This document shows, piece after piece, positions 7,868 to 15,810 of a stretch of DNA of 37,127 nt. The notes under the pieces are model-generated. The model was not told the origin of the DNA and did not search any database. It was given only the letters and a program-made list of their open reading frames with translations. The position numbers and the translations under genes were made by a program. Position 1 is the stretch's first letter, and the number at the start of each line of letters is the position of its first letter. The stretch covers positions 1 to 37,127 of the forward strand of contig JAZLJR010000018.1 in NCBI GenBank assembly GCA_045617925.1. Reading direction: 5' to 3'. Source of the stretch: CALELF01 sp045617925. GTDB taxonomy: Bacteria > Synergistota > Synergistia > Synergistales > Synergistaceae.

Positions 7868-7895
7868 ATTATATCACAAAAAACAAACTTGTCAA
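7868..7895 (-). promoter_or_regulatory. Consensus sigma-A promoter of rplJ-rplL
   Basis: Perfect TTGACA (7895-7890) and perfect TATAAT (7873-7868) on the minus strand, spacer 16 bases. Transcription would start near 7861, exactly at the 5' end of the L10 leader. Confidence 0.93.
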
Positions 7896-7905
7896 GCCTT
7901 AAGAC

Positions 7906-7936
7906 AAAAGGTGCTCCCAAAAATTAGGGAGCACCT
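7906..7936 (-). terminator. Terminator of the TonB-dependent receptor gene
   Basis: A 10-bp stem AGGTGCTCCC (7909-7918 with 7927-7936), 8-base loop, followed on the minus strand by TTTT. It lies 20 bases after the receptor stop and separates that unit from the rplJ promoter. Confidence 0.88.
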
Positions 7937-7955
7937 ACCAAAAGGTCAATCAAAA

Positions 7956-9830
7956 TTATAAATCATAGGTTGGTTTGTACATAAAGCGTGTTTCTGGATT
8001 AAGGTATCCGTCTTTGCTGATGAAATACTCTTTATTAAACAAATTTGTGACAGCAAATTGTAGTGTAAGATCCTTAATTTTTTTTGCAAGAGAAAAATCC
8101 ATAGTAAAAATATTGCCAGAATCATATGAATAATTATCTTCTCCAAAGGTTCTGTCAGCATAAAATAATCCGTTTAGCGAAGCTGTCCAACCATTTTTTT
8201 TGAAGCCCAATATTATACTTGCCTTCCACCTTGGTTCACCTGACCTTACCCAACGAGAAGAAGCATATTTTTCTTCGCCCTTTGTGAATGAAATTGCAGG
8301 CGTTAAGCTCCAATTTTTGTGCCAATTCCACTGATAATTTGCTTCAAAGCCCCATGCACGATATTTATCCACATTTCTATATTGTCCCTTCCAAGAAGAA
8401 GGATCTGTTGTTACGTAATTGATTTTGTCATCTAGATTGAGATAAAAAATACCGACACTCCATGGATTTTTGCTTTCTGTGTTTTTAATGCCAATTTCAT
8501 AATCCCATCCTTTTTCAGCTTTTAAATCTGGGTTGATGGATAAATATGCGCTTTGACCGAACATTTGATATAAGGTTGGCATAGAAAAATGACGAGCAAT
8601 TGTTAAGTAATATGTAGTCCCTTGCTCATTTGCAAAATTAAAAGAAAAACGTGGCATTAGCTCTGTGTAATTTTCCCCATCAGATATATTCCAGTATTCA
8701 TAACGCACCCCAATATCAAATGCACATACTCCAATAGGTAGCGATGTTTCAACGTAGGGAGCGACTTCAAATCGTGATTTGTTGTAAGGATAAGAAAAAC
8801 CAGTTTTGTCTGTATAGGTTGCATGGTCTTCCTTATAATCCAATCCGTAAGAAAATGGAACACTTCCGAATTTTGTTTTTCTTGTCAAGGTGCCACCGTA
8901 TGTTGTGGAGGACGTGTCTGAGTTTTCCGAATTATCTCGTGCACTGGTGATGCTTTCTAGCTTATTTATAAAAAATCTTCCCAAAAATTTGCCATCATCG
9001 TATTGCAATGTATAACGACCATAGGTGCTTTTCTGGTCATATTCCTGCAAGCCAAATTGAGAGGATTCCCAATTTGATTTATTCTGTCCAGCGAAGCCTA
9101 TAAACTTCCAATTATTGTAGCCAATGGAAAAATTATAGTCATTTGATGAATAGTGATTAGCGTGGTCGTAAGTGCCGTCCTCTTTTTTTCTAATTCGTGT
9201 TTCTCCCTCTCTTGTGTAACGATAACCTACGGTGATGCGCCAAGCATCTTCTGCCACGCCGGCTCGTGTCGAAGTGGAGAAGTATCCGTTGCTGCCAGCA
9301 AATAGTGACGTTGAAGCGTGGAGCTTGTCAAAATTATTCTTTGTTATGATATTTATTACGCCTCCTGCGGCATCACTGCCATAAATTGCAGAAGAACTGC
9401 CCTTTAATACCTCTATTCGTTCTACTGTATCTAAATCTATTGTGCGTAAATCTAATGGACCGCCCAAATCGCTTCCTGTTCCATGGTTTGGGTCGCTCAC
9501 TGCTATTCCGTCAATCAAATAAAGCATTTCACTTGTGAGTCCTCTTATGGTTAGTCCTTTCTTTTGAGTCATAGAAGCATCATTCACAGTAGTGAGGAGA
9601 CCTGGAATATATTTCAATGCATCATTGATTGTTTTTGCTCCAGAGTTTTCAATATCTTCTTTTGTCACGACGTAGATTTGGGCAGTGACTTCATCAAAGC
9701 TTTCAACTATTCGTGAGCCTGTTACTTCAACTGTGTCAAGCTTTTGAATTTTATTGTCTATGGCAAAAGCATAAGTTGAAGCAAAAACGACTGAAAAAAA
9801 TAAAATGAACGCCATAATTTTTTTGTGCAT
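7956..9830 (-). CDS. btuB: TonB-dependent outer membrane receptor, probably for cobalamin or another corrinoid (BtuB-like)
   Basis: A 624-residue TonB-dependent receptor. A signal peptide (MHKKIMAFILFFSVVFASTYAFA) is followed by a TonB box (DTVEVTGSRI). The plug domain, about residues 45-160, contains INDALKYIPGLL, LTIRGL, LYLIDGIAV and the consensus IEVLKGSSSAIYGSDAAGG. The rest is a beta-barrel rich in aromatic strands, with NLFNKEYF near the end. The barrel ends in ...PTYDL, not in the usual terminal aromatic residue. The start is set at the ATG at 9830, after GGAGGTG at 9842-9836. An upstream cobalamin riboswitch strongly suggests that the ligand is cobalamin or a related corrinoid. No periplasmic binding protein or ABC transporter is adjacent. 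Confidence 0.88.
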   Translation of the reverse strand: MHKKIMAFILFFSVVFASTYAFAIDNKIQKLDTVEVTGSRIVESFDEVTAQIYVVTKEDIENSGAKTINDALKYIPGLLTTVNDASMTQKKGLTIRGLTSEMLYLIDGIAVSDPNHGTGSDLGGPLDLRTIDLDTVERIEVLKGSSSAIYGSDAAGGVINIITKNNFDKLHASTSLFAGSNGYFSTSTRAGVAEDAWRITVGYRYTREGETRIRKKEDGTYDHANHYSSNDYNFSIGYNNWKFIGFAGQNKSNWESSQFGLQEYDQKSTYGRYTLQYDDGKFLGRFFINKLESITSARDNSENSDTSSTTYGGTLTRKTKFGSVPFSYGLDYKEDHATYTDKTGFSYPYNKSRFEVAPYVETSLPIGVCAFDIGVRYEYWNISDGENYTELMPRFSFNFANEQGTTYYLTIARHFSMPTLYQMFGQSAYLSINPDLKAEKGWDYEIGIKNTESKNPWSVGIFYLNLDDKINYVTTDPSSWKGQYRNVDKYRAWGFEANYQWNWHKNWSLTPAISFTKGEEKYASSRWVRSGEPRWKASIILGFKKNGWTASLNGLFYADRTFGEDNYSYDSGNIFTMDFSLAKKIKDLTLQFAVTNLFNKEYFISKDGYLNPETRFMYKPTYDL

Positions 9831-9880
9831 AACAGCACCTCCGTTAATTTTGTTTTTCCGAAGTTGCAACGAAAAAGATA

Positions 9881-9916
9881 AAAAATTGCGGTTTCCTAAA
9901 AACTTGGAAACCGCAA
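9881..9916 (-). terminator. Terminator hairpin in the receptor leader (likely riboswitch expression platform)
   Basis: A perfect 11-bp stem (9886-9896 with 9906-9916), 9-base loop, followed on the minus strand by a U-rich run (9885-9881). It lies between the cobalamin riboswitch and the receptor start, where a conditional terminator is expected. Confidence 0.85.
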
Positions 9917-9996
9917 CAGATAGTTTAGCAATTTTTACAAATTTTCTGCATAGAAAAAAAATGACTACGCAAAGAAAAAATCTTAATAAAGAAAGT

Positions 9997-10031
9997 AAAA
10001 AGCCTCACAGTGTTCGCTCGCCACAGTTAGG
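9997..10031 (-). terminator. Second hairpin with U-run just after the riboswitch
   Basis: Minus-strand stem 10031-10022 with 10012-10003 (8 of 10 pairs, two mismatches), followed by CTTTTT. It could be a first terminator or part of an antiterminator. It lies about 10 bases after the conserved 3' end of the cobalamin aptamer. Confidence 0.5.
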
Positions 10032-10035
10032 AAAA

Positions 10036-10176
10036 TAATTCACTGCGTAGGTTTTCCGACTCTCCTTCTTCCTCACCAAACCTTCCCAGTTTTGCAACCA
10101 GTGGTATTCATGGCTCGTCCAGATTACGGCAGCGTGACTGTTTTGGGTTTTCACCAAATTCCCTTCCGCAATTACT
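10036..10176 (-). promoter_or_regulatory. Cobalamin (AdoCbl) riboswitch
   Basis: The minus-strand RNA carries the conserved blocks of the B12 riboswitch in order: GGGAATTTGGTGAAAACCC, the B12-box core with CACGCTGCCGTAA (10134-10120 region), GAGCCATGAATACCACTGG, a loop with ACTGGGAAGG, AGGAAGAAGGAGAGTCGGAA and the closing ACCTACGCAGTGA (10052-10040). It starts at the predicted transcription start and lies in the leader of the TonB receptor, so binding of adenosylcobalamin should lower receptor expression. The exact ends are approximate. Confidence 0.95.
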
Positions 10177-10182
10177 GGGGAA

Positions 10183-10211
10183 ACTCTAACATAAAAGAAT
10201 AATTTTGTCAA
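10183..10211 (-). promoter_or_regulatory. Promoter of the riboswitch-controlled receptor
   Basis: On the minus strand TTGACA (10211-10206) and TAGAGT (10188-10183), spacer 17 bases, placing the start near 10176 at the 5' edge of the riboswitch. It is back to back with the promoter at 10236-10264. Confidence 0.75.
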
Positions 10212-10235
10212 ATTGCCAATTTCTTCAAAAACAGT

Positions 10236-10264
10236 TTGACAAACATTTCATTCTTTTTTACAAT
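10236..10264 (+). promoter_or_regulatory. Sigma-A type promoter of the TAXI protein gene
   Basis: Perfect TTGACA (10236-10241) and TACAAT (10259-10264), spacer 17 bases, 47 bases before the start codon at 10312. Confidence 0.85.
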
Positions 10265-10311
10265 GTAACTCAGTTTGATTAAATTATATTACATTATACG
10301 AGGTAGCTTCT

Positions 10312-11319
10312 ATGAAAAGAAAATTCATTTCACTGTTGATTTTATCGTTAGTTGTATTGGTCGTGTTGTTTGGTATAGCTTTTGCTGCACAGCAAACAGG
10401 TAAAAAAAATGGCTATTCACTAGCGACGGCTGGTCAAGCGAGTGCTTATAACGTAATTGGACATGCAATAGCTGATGTTGTTAGCTCAGCAAACAATTTT
10501 GCTCTCACTGCTGAGACAACTGGAGGTTCTATTCAAAACATAGAGCTTATGGCAAAAGACCACAATATGCTTGCGTTAGTTCAAAATGATGTGCTTCATT
10601 GGGCATCAATGGGCGAGATGATGTTTAAAGGAAAGAGAAATTCAAGATTAAGACTTTTAGCTAGTCTTTATGATGAACCGCTTTTTCTTGTAGCAAGAAA
10701 GGCAGCTAACATTAAGTCACCAGCTGACTTAAAAGGTAAAAGAATTTGTGTGGGGACAGAAGGTAGTGGCAACGAAGCAGAGTCGATTGTTGTCTTGGAC
10801 ATAGCTGGCCTTGACCTCAATAAAGATTTTCCTGGCCATGATGTTAATAAAGATTTTAGACATCTTCATGGCACCTATCCAACAATGGCAAAGTTGTTGA
10901 ATGAAGGCAAGGTTGATGCTTGCTTTGTCATGGGCAATAGCAATTTTCAGAATTTGCGCAAAGCTTGTGCCAACACCCCACTTGAAATTGTAAATTTCCC
11001 AACGGCAATGCTCGATAAGTTGACTGCTAAATACCCTTGCTTTTGGTATCACATCATTCCTGCTAACACTTATGACAATGACGATATGGTTCAAACACCA
11101 TGTGTTATGGCTATGTTAGTTGCTGACTACCAGCTTCCAGACGAAGTTGTTACAGGTATCTTAACGGCACTGTTTGACAAGGCTAATTTGGAAAAAGTTA
11201 AAGCCACCAATGAATCAGCCAGCAGAATTAGCTTGGAAGATGCATGCTTGGCGTTGTCTGTTCCATACCACCCAGCTGCTGTCAAATTTTACACAGATAA
11301 AGGAAAATTGATAAAGTAA
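10312..11319 (+). CDS. TAXI-family TRAP transporter solute-binding protein
   Basis: A 335-residue secreted binding protein. The signal peptide MKRKFISLLILSLVVLVVLFGIAFA is followed by a two-lobe fold of the TAXI/NMT1-like family. Seen are LATAGQASAYNVIGHAIADVV, where other members have a G-G-x-Y-x-x-G stretch, TTGGSIQNIELMAKDHNMLALVQNDV, ADLKGKRICVGTEGSGNEAESIVVL and KLLNEGKVDACFVMGN. These correspond to the binding-pocket regions of the family. TAXI proteins deliver organic anions or amino acids to a TRAP membrane subunit; none is adjacent, so the partner must be elsewhere. The gene has its own promoter and terminator and forms a one-gene unit. The ligand cannot be inferred. Confidence 0.85.
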   Translation: MKRKFISLLILSLVVLVVLFGIAFAAQQTGKKNGYSLATAGQASAYNVIGHAIADVVSSANNFALTAETTGGSIQNIELMAKDHNMLALVQNDVLHWASMGEMMFKGKRNSRLRLLASLYDEPLFLVARKAANIKSPADLKGKRICVGTEGSGNEAESIVVLDIAGLDLNKDFPGHDVNKDFRHLHGTYPTMAKLLNEGKVDACFVMGNSNFQNLRKACANTPLEIVNFPTAMLDKLTAKYPCFWYHIIPANTYDNDDMVQTPCVMAMLVADYQLPDEVVTGILTALFDKANLEKVKATNESASRISLEDACLALSVPYHPAAVKFYTDKGKLIK

Positions 11320-11336
11320 TCACTATTGCTTGCATA

Positions 11337-11376
11337 TAAAAAGAGTCCTTAAGTTAAATACTTAAGGACTCTTTTT
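11337..11376. terminator. Bidirectional terminator between the TAXI gene and the prepilin-like gene
   Basis: A perfect 14-bp stem (11341-11354 with 11360-11373), 5-base loop, T-run after it (11372-11376) and A-run before it (11337-11342). It serves both convergent genes. Confidence 0.9.
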
Positions 11377-11386
11377 TACGAAAAAT

Positions 11387-11851
11387 TTATTTCAAGGTGC
11401 AATAGCCATTTCCCGAAATTGTTAAAGTTTTTACGATGCTTTTGTCACTTGATTTCCAAATTCGCCATGTTAATGCAGGTGTCATTGTGAAACTTATGCC
11501 GTCAAATATACATTTATCTCCGAAGTTCATGTCTGCATGTTTTAAGTAAAAATAATCATATTTATCTAGTCCGCCGTTTTTATGGCATATTATGACAGCT
11601 TTGCTAGAATAACCATTTTCATGCACTGTGTTTACTGCAATAGTAAATGAGCTGTCTTTGCTTGAGGCTATTTCTATTGATTCGCAAACAAAATTTCTGA
11701 TTTTCTCACATTCATCTAGGAATAATTTGTTGTCATTTACGTGTGTCATTATGAAAATTGATGCAGTAAATGTGGCAAAAATTGCAACTGCAATAAGCAC
11801 TTCAAGCAAAGTGAAAGATTTTTTGAAATATATTTTTCTTACTTTTGACAT
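11387..11851 (-). CDS. Prepilin-like protein with a type IV pilin N-terminal methylation motif
   Basis: A 154-residue protein with a short basic leader followed by SFTLLEVLIAVAIFATFTAS, the class III signal and hydrophobic helix of type IV pilins and type II secretion or competence pseudopilins (Glu at +5 present). The residue before the cleavage site is Ser, where Gly is the rule. The rest is a small soluble head with three cysteines before position 140 and one near the end, similar to minor pseudopilins but not assignable. The ATG at 11851 is preceded by AAGGTG; an in-frame GTG at 11860 is less likely. No other pilus gene is adjacent. I do not recognise a specific family. Confidence 0.75.
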   Translation of the reverse strand: MSKVRKIYFKKSFTLLEVLIAVAIFATFTASIFIMTHVNDNKLFLDECEKIRNFVCESIEIASSKDSSFTIAVNTVHENGYSSKAVIICHKNGGLDKYDYFYLKHADMNFGDKCIFDGISFTMTPALTWRIWKSSDKSIVKTLTISGNGYCTLK

Positions 11852-11868
11852 CAACTGCACCTTAGACC

Positions 11869-11896
11869 TTGTAAAAAACCCATTTTTTTATATAAT
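11869..11896 (+). promoter_or_regulatory. Sigma-A type promoter of the gltX operon
   Basis: TTGTAA (11869-11874) and a perfect TATAAT (11891-11896), spacer 16 bases, 36 bases before the gltX start. It overlaps the 5' edge of the divergent prepilin-like gene. Confidence 0.75.
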
Positions 11897-11932
11897 ATCA
11901 AAACATAATGAATTTTCAAAGAGGTGTTTTTT

Positions 11933-13276
11933 ATGAATAAAAATAAAGTTCGTGTTCGTTTTGCCCCTTCTCCTACAGGTGCACTACACATTGGCGGTGC
12001 ACATACTGCACTTTTTAATTATCTTTATGCAAGACACATGGGAGGAACCTTTATTCTCCGTATAGAAGATACTGACGGGCAGCGTTCTACAAAAGAATAT
12101 GAACAAACAATAATGGATGGCTTAAGATGGTTAGGGCTTGACTGGGACGAAGGACCAGACAAGGGAGGAGATTACGGACCTTACCGCCAATCAGAAAGAA
12201 TGGAAAACTATAGAAAATATGCCAAACAACTTGTGGACGAGGGAAAAGCATACGAATCTGATGGTGCAATTCTGTTCCGTGTAGAGCCTGGCAAGCTTAT
12301 TCAATTCCATGATGAGGTCTACGGTGACATAAAGGTAATGTCAGAAAAAGCTAGCGTAAATATGGACAATACAATAAAAGACATTGTCATTATGAAAAAA
12401 GACGGACTCCCAACATACAACTACGCCGTTGTTATTGATGATCACCTTATGGATATTTCTATGGTAATTCGTGGAGAAGACCATGTTATAAACACACCAA
12501 AGCAACTTTTAATTTTTGATGCACTAGGTTTTGAGCGTCCTTCTTTTGCTCACTTGCCAATGATTTTGGGTGAGGATAAAAAGAAACTTTCAAAGCGCCA
12601 TGGTGCAACGAGTGTCTTTGAATACTGCGACATGGGATATCTTCCAGACGGAATTTTTAATTTCCTTGCATTGCTCGGGTGGACGCCAAGAGATGGCAAA
12701 GAAGTCTTCACAAGGCAACATGCAGAAGAAATTTTTGAAATTAACCAAGTTACTAAAAAATCAGCCGTTTTTGATTTTAAGAAATTGGATCACATAAATC
12801 AGGAACAGATGAAATTGATGACGGGGCGAGCTCTTTATGATGCAATTGCACCATTTTGGAAGAAGATGGGGCTACCTGTAGAAAAATTTGAGAGTGATTA
12901 TTTAGAAAAATGCCTTGTCACCATGGGTGGCAGAGGCTCAACCACAATTCAACTTGCAGAATATAGTGATTACTTCTTAGACTTTGAATGTGTAAAGTCT
13001 CGCTATGATGGTAAGGATATTGCGGAAGAAATTCGTCCAAAATTAAAATCTATTTACAATGATTTGATTTCAAAATGGGGCGAGGGAACACACGACCATT
13101 TGTATAACACAGCTGTTGAAGTGTTTGCTGCACACGAGAGCAATATGAAAGAAGCTGCTACACCCATGAGATGGGCATTGACAGGCAGAAAGGTCAGCCC
13201 AGGACTTTTTGAAGTCGCTGCCTTGCTTGGTAAGGATGAAGTTTCTAAGCGTTTGCAATTTTACGGATTACTGTAA
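11933..13276 (+). CDS. gltX: Glutamyl-tRNA synthetase
   Basis: A class I aminoacyl-tRNA synthetase charging tRNA-Glu (and probably tRNA-Gln in an organism using the amidotransferase route). RFAPSPTGALHIGGAHTAL contains the HIGH-type motif at 19-22, LRIEDTD the ATP/amino acid site, and KLSKR at 218-222 is the KMSKS-type loop. The ATG at 11933 is chosen because GAGGTG lies 6 bases upstream; an in-frame GTG at 11924 is part of that site. The 447 residues are somewhat short for the family (about 480), the shortening being in the C-terminal anticodon-binding part. First gene of a putative five-gene operon ending with metH. Confidence 0.95.
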   Translation: MNKNKVRVRFAPSPTGALHIGGAHTALFNYLYARHMGGTFILRIEDTDGQRSTKEYEQTIMDGLRWLGLDWDEGPDKGGDYGPYRQSERMENYRKYAKQLVDEGKAYESDGAILFRVEPGKLIQFHDEVYGDIKVMSEKASVNMDNTIKDIVIMKKDGLPTYNYAVVIDDHLMDISMVIRGEDHVINTPKQLLIFDALGFERPSFAHLPMILGEDKKKLSKRHGATSVFEYCDMGYLPDGIFNFLALLGWTPRDGKEVFTRQHAEEIFEINQVTKKSAVFDFKKLDHINQEQMKLMTGRALYDAIAPFWKKMGLPVEKFESDYLEKCLVTMGGRGSTTIQLAEYSDYFLDFECVKSRYDGKDIAEEIRPKLKSIYNDLISKWGEGTHDHLYNTAVEVFAAHESNMKEAATPMRWALTGRKVSPGLFEVAALLGKDEVSKRLQFYGLL

Positions 13277-13312
13277 TTAAAATTTTGCAATTTTGCGAAA
13301 GGAGCGGTGAAG

Positions 13313-14065
13313 ATGACCTTCACTTCTATTATTTCAAGATTAACTAATAATTTTGTTTCACGATTAACATTATTATTTTCAAAAACGACTCATCTCAATT
13401 TCTGGAAAAATGTTTTGGCGAAAGACGAAGTGACACAAGCCTCGTCATACAATTTAGCTCCACTTGTTGGTGCAATATTGGGGTTTATAATTGCCTTTAT
13501 TGCCATTTTAGGAAGACTTGTTTTTGATTATCGAGTTGTTGCTACGATTATTGCTTTTGCTTGCTATCTTTTTTTCGGATTTGCCAAGGCACTTTGTGGT
13601 TTTGCCCATCTTGTAGGTGAAACACAAGAAAAAGAAGTAAATATTGGACTTAACATTAACAAGCTTAATGCTAACAGATGGGGTGTTATATCTAGCATTT
13701 TAGCGGTTATATTGTGGTGTGTAGCCATCTCATATATGCGCTCTGCGAGATTGTTTTTGTCTTTGATGTCATCGATTTGTATATCTCGTTTTGCTGCTTG
13801 TGTAGTTGCATATAGCGGAAAATACACTATACAAGAAGATACAGAGCCATTTGACAAGGTTGATTTGATCGTTGCCATGATATGCACTGCTCCCTGGCTC
13901 ATTTTTAGTTTAGAAAGATGTCTCATAAATCTGATATTTGCCACTGTATTTGCCGTGGTTGTTACGAGACACATGAATCGTAATTGGATGGGCTCTTTTG
14001 AAAAGATCTCTGGAGCGGCTATTGTTGTGTCGGAGGTTTTGTCCTTACTAATTTGGTTAATTTAG
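13313..14065 (+). CDS. CobS-like membrane protein lacking the catalytic aspartates (putative cobalamin synthase pseudoenzyme)
   Basis: A 250-residue polytopic membrane protein, about as long as the true CobS at 25163-25918, with matching landmarks. YNLAPLVGAILGF corresponds to CobS LFLPLVGIFHGF, CGFAHLVGETQE to SGFIHFDGFMDV, CISRFAAC to TISRALSS, and SGAAIVVSEVLSLLIWL at the end to SGFCITISEMAGLLVLAL. The Mg-binding DGFMD is VGETQ here (about 101-105), the lysine segment LKDPNCG is absent, and the C-terminal GD is lost. It is therefore a CobS homologue by fold but unlikely to make cobalamin phosphate. The ATG at 13313 follows AAAGGAG; an in-frame GTG at 13307 is an alternative. It sits between gltX and a HAD gene upstream of metF-metH. 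Confidence 0.65.
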   Translation: MTFTSIISRLTNNFVSRLTLLFSKTTHLNFWKNVLAKDEVTQASSYNLAPLVGAILGFIIAFIAILGRLVFDYRVVATIIAFACYLFFGFAKALCGFAHLVGETQEKEVNIGLNINKLNANRWGVISSILAVILWCVAISYMRSARLFLSLMSSICISRFAACVVAYSGKYTIQEDTEPFDKVDLIVAMICTAPWLIFSLERCLINLIFATVFAVVVTRHMNRNWMGSFEKISGAAIVVSEVLSLLIWLI

Positions 14066-14078
14066 AAAGAAGCACAAA

Positions 14079-14915
14079 ATGAATTTTGATTTTGCACATA
14101 GGATTAGTTTAGTCGCCCTAGATATGGACGGCACAACGCTTAACAGTGAAAACATTATTACAGCTAGGAATAGACAGGCAATCACAAGGGCAAAAGACGC
14201 AGGCGTAAAAGTTGCGATTGCTACCGGCAGAATGTATACTGCTTCGATGCATTTGATTGAAGCAACTGGAATAGATGAAACGTCTGTGTTTTATAATGGT
14301 GGGGTTCTTTGGAATCCACTAACGAAAAAAATTGTCTATGAAAAACGGCTTGGTTTTGATTTGGCAACAGAAGTATTTGAATTTTTGTTGAAATTGGGTG
14401 TATACACTCAAATATATGATGATAAAAATTTCTTTGTCAAGGATAAACAAGATCCCCATGCGATATTATATGCCTCTTTAGCTAAACACGAAGGTGTTGA
14501 ACTTGGCAATAAATTTGAGGTTTATCGTTGTAATGCTAACAAATATTTATCAATGTTCTTGTCTCGAGATGATTTGTTAAAAGCTTATGACAAGATTACC
14601 TCACACTTTGGGGATAGAGTATATGTTGCAACAACGGCTGACACTTTTCTGGAAATAATGCATCCAGATGTTAATAAGGGAAATGGCCTTAAAATGCTGG
14701 CACAAAGTTATTCAATTCCACGAGAAGAAACCTTGGCAATTGGCGACGGAGGAAATGACATTCCAATGATTGAATGGGCAGGAATAGGAGTCGCCGTAGC
14801 AAATGCGATGCAAGACGTAAAGGATGTGGCAGATATAATTGCTCCGTCAAATGACGAGGATGCCGTGGCTAAGGTTTTAGATGCTGTCTTGGAAAACAAC
14901 AAAAAATTTGCTTAA
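14079..14915 (+). CDS. Cof-type HAD-IIB phosphatase
   Basis: A 278-residue haloacid dehalogenase superfamily hydrolase of the Cof/YidA type. The nucleophile motif is ALDMDGTTL (D15 and D17), motif II is IATGR, and motif IV is GDGGND (D223 and D227), followed by VAVANAMQDVKDVADII. A C2B-type cap lies between about 90 and 190. Members hydrolyse sugar phosphates, FMN or PLP with broad specificity; the substrate is unknown. The gene starts 13 bases after the CobS-like gene and ends 14 bases before metF, so it is very probably cotranscribed with both. Confidence 0.9.
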   Translation: MNFDFAHRISLVALDMDGTTLNSENIITARNRQAITRAKDAGVKVAIATGRMYTASMHLIEATGIDETSVFYNGGVLWNPLTKKIVYEKRLGFDLATEVFEFLLKLGVYTQIYDDKNFFVKDKQDPHAILYASLAKHEGVELGNKFEVYRCNANKYLSMFLSRDDLLKAYDKITSHFGDRVYVATTADTFLEIMHPDVNKGNGLKMLAQSYSIPREETLAIGDGGNDIPMIEWAGIGVAVANAMQDVKDVADIIAPSNDEDAVAKVLDAVLENNKKFA

Positions 14916-14929
14916 TTGGAGAAAAATAA

Positions 14930-15808
14930 ATGAAAAATTTTTTTGATGTGGCAAAGCCAACTTTGTCATTTGAAATATTTCCACCAAAAAAAGACGGACA
15001 ATTTGACACAATATTAACAACAATAGGTGCTCTTGCCTGTCTTGATCCAGATTTAATAAGTGTTACCTATGGTGCTGGCGGTTCAACTCGTGGAAACACT
15101 GCAGCTATTGCCGAGCGTATTATGACAGATTACAGCATTCCAGCCCTGGCACACTTGACCTGCATTGGTGCAAGCAAAGCTGAAATGAAAGACATTTTAG
15201 ATGACATGAAAGCCCGTGGAATAAAAAATATACTTGCTTTGCGTGGTGATATGACAGATGAAGGAACAAAGGATTTTACACACGCCAAAGATTTAATAAA
15301 ATTTATAAAAGAAAATTATGATTTCAAGGTTTTTGCGGCTTGTTATCCGGAAAAGCACGTCGAGGCGGAAAGTCTAGAAAAAGATATTGAACACTTGAAA
15401 GAAAAATGTGATATGGGCGTTGATATGCTTGTTACACAGTTGTTTTTTGACAATGATAATTTTCTGCGTTTTAGGGATAAAATTGACCGTGCAGGAATTA
15501 CATGCCCAATTGATGTTGGGATAATGCCTTTGTCCAGTGCCAGTCAGCTCGATCGCATGTGCAAAATGTGCGGTGCTCAAATTCCAGCAAAAATAGCAAA
15601 GATTGCTGACACCTATGGTGACAATGCTATGGCAATGCAAGAGGCTGGAATTACTTATGCAACTGAACAGATTTCAGAGCTCTTGACAGAAGGTGTAACA
15701 GGCATTCATCTTTATACAATGAATAAGGCAGAGATTGCGAAATCAATTTGCGAGAATATTCGCTGCATATTGTATGCGTTAAAAGTAAAGATAAGTGAGA
15801 ACAAATAA
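14930..15808 (+). CDS. metF: Methylenetetrahydrofolate reductase
   Basis: A 292-residue FAD-dependent TIM-barrel enzyme reducing methylene-THF to methyl-THF, the methyl donor for the next gene. The family signature LSFEIFPPKKD is at the start, followed by LISVTYGAGGSTRGNT, LAHLTCIGASKAE, NILALRGD, AACYPEKH, VTQLFFDNDNFLRFRDK and PIDVGIMPLSS. Length is that of bacterial MetF. The ATG at 14930 follows GGAG. It lies 2 bases upstream of metH, in the order expected for the methionine pathway. Confidence 0.96.
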   Translation: MKNFFDVAKPTLSFEIFPPKKDGQFDTILTTIGALACLDPDLISVTYGAGGSTRGNTAAIAERIMTDYSIPALAHLTCIGASKAEMKDILDDMKARGIKNILALRGDMTDEGTKDFTHAKDLIKFIKENYDFKVFAACYPEKHVEAESLEKDIEHLKEKCDMGVDMLVTQLFFDNDNFLRFRDKIDRAGITCPIDVGIMPLSSASQLDRMCKMCGAQIPAKIAKIADTYGDNAMAMQEAGITYATEQISELLTEGVTGIHLYTMNKAEIAKSICENIRCILYALKVKISENK

Positions 15809-15810
15809 AT

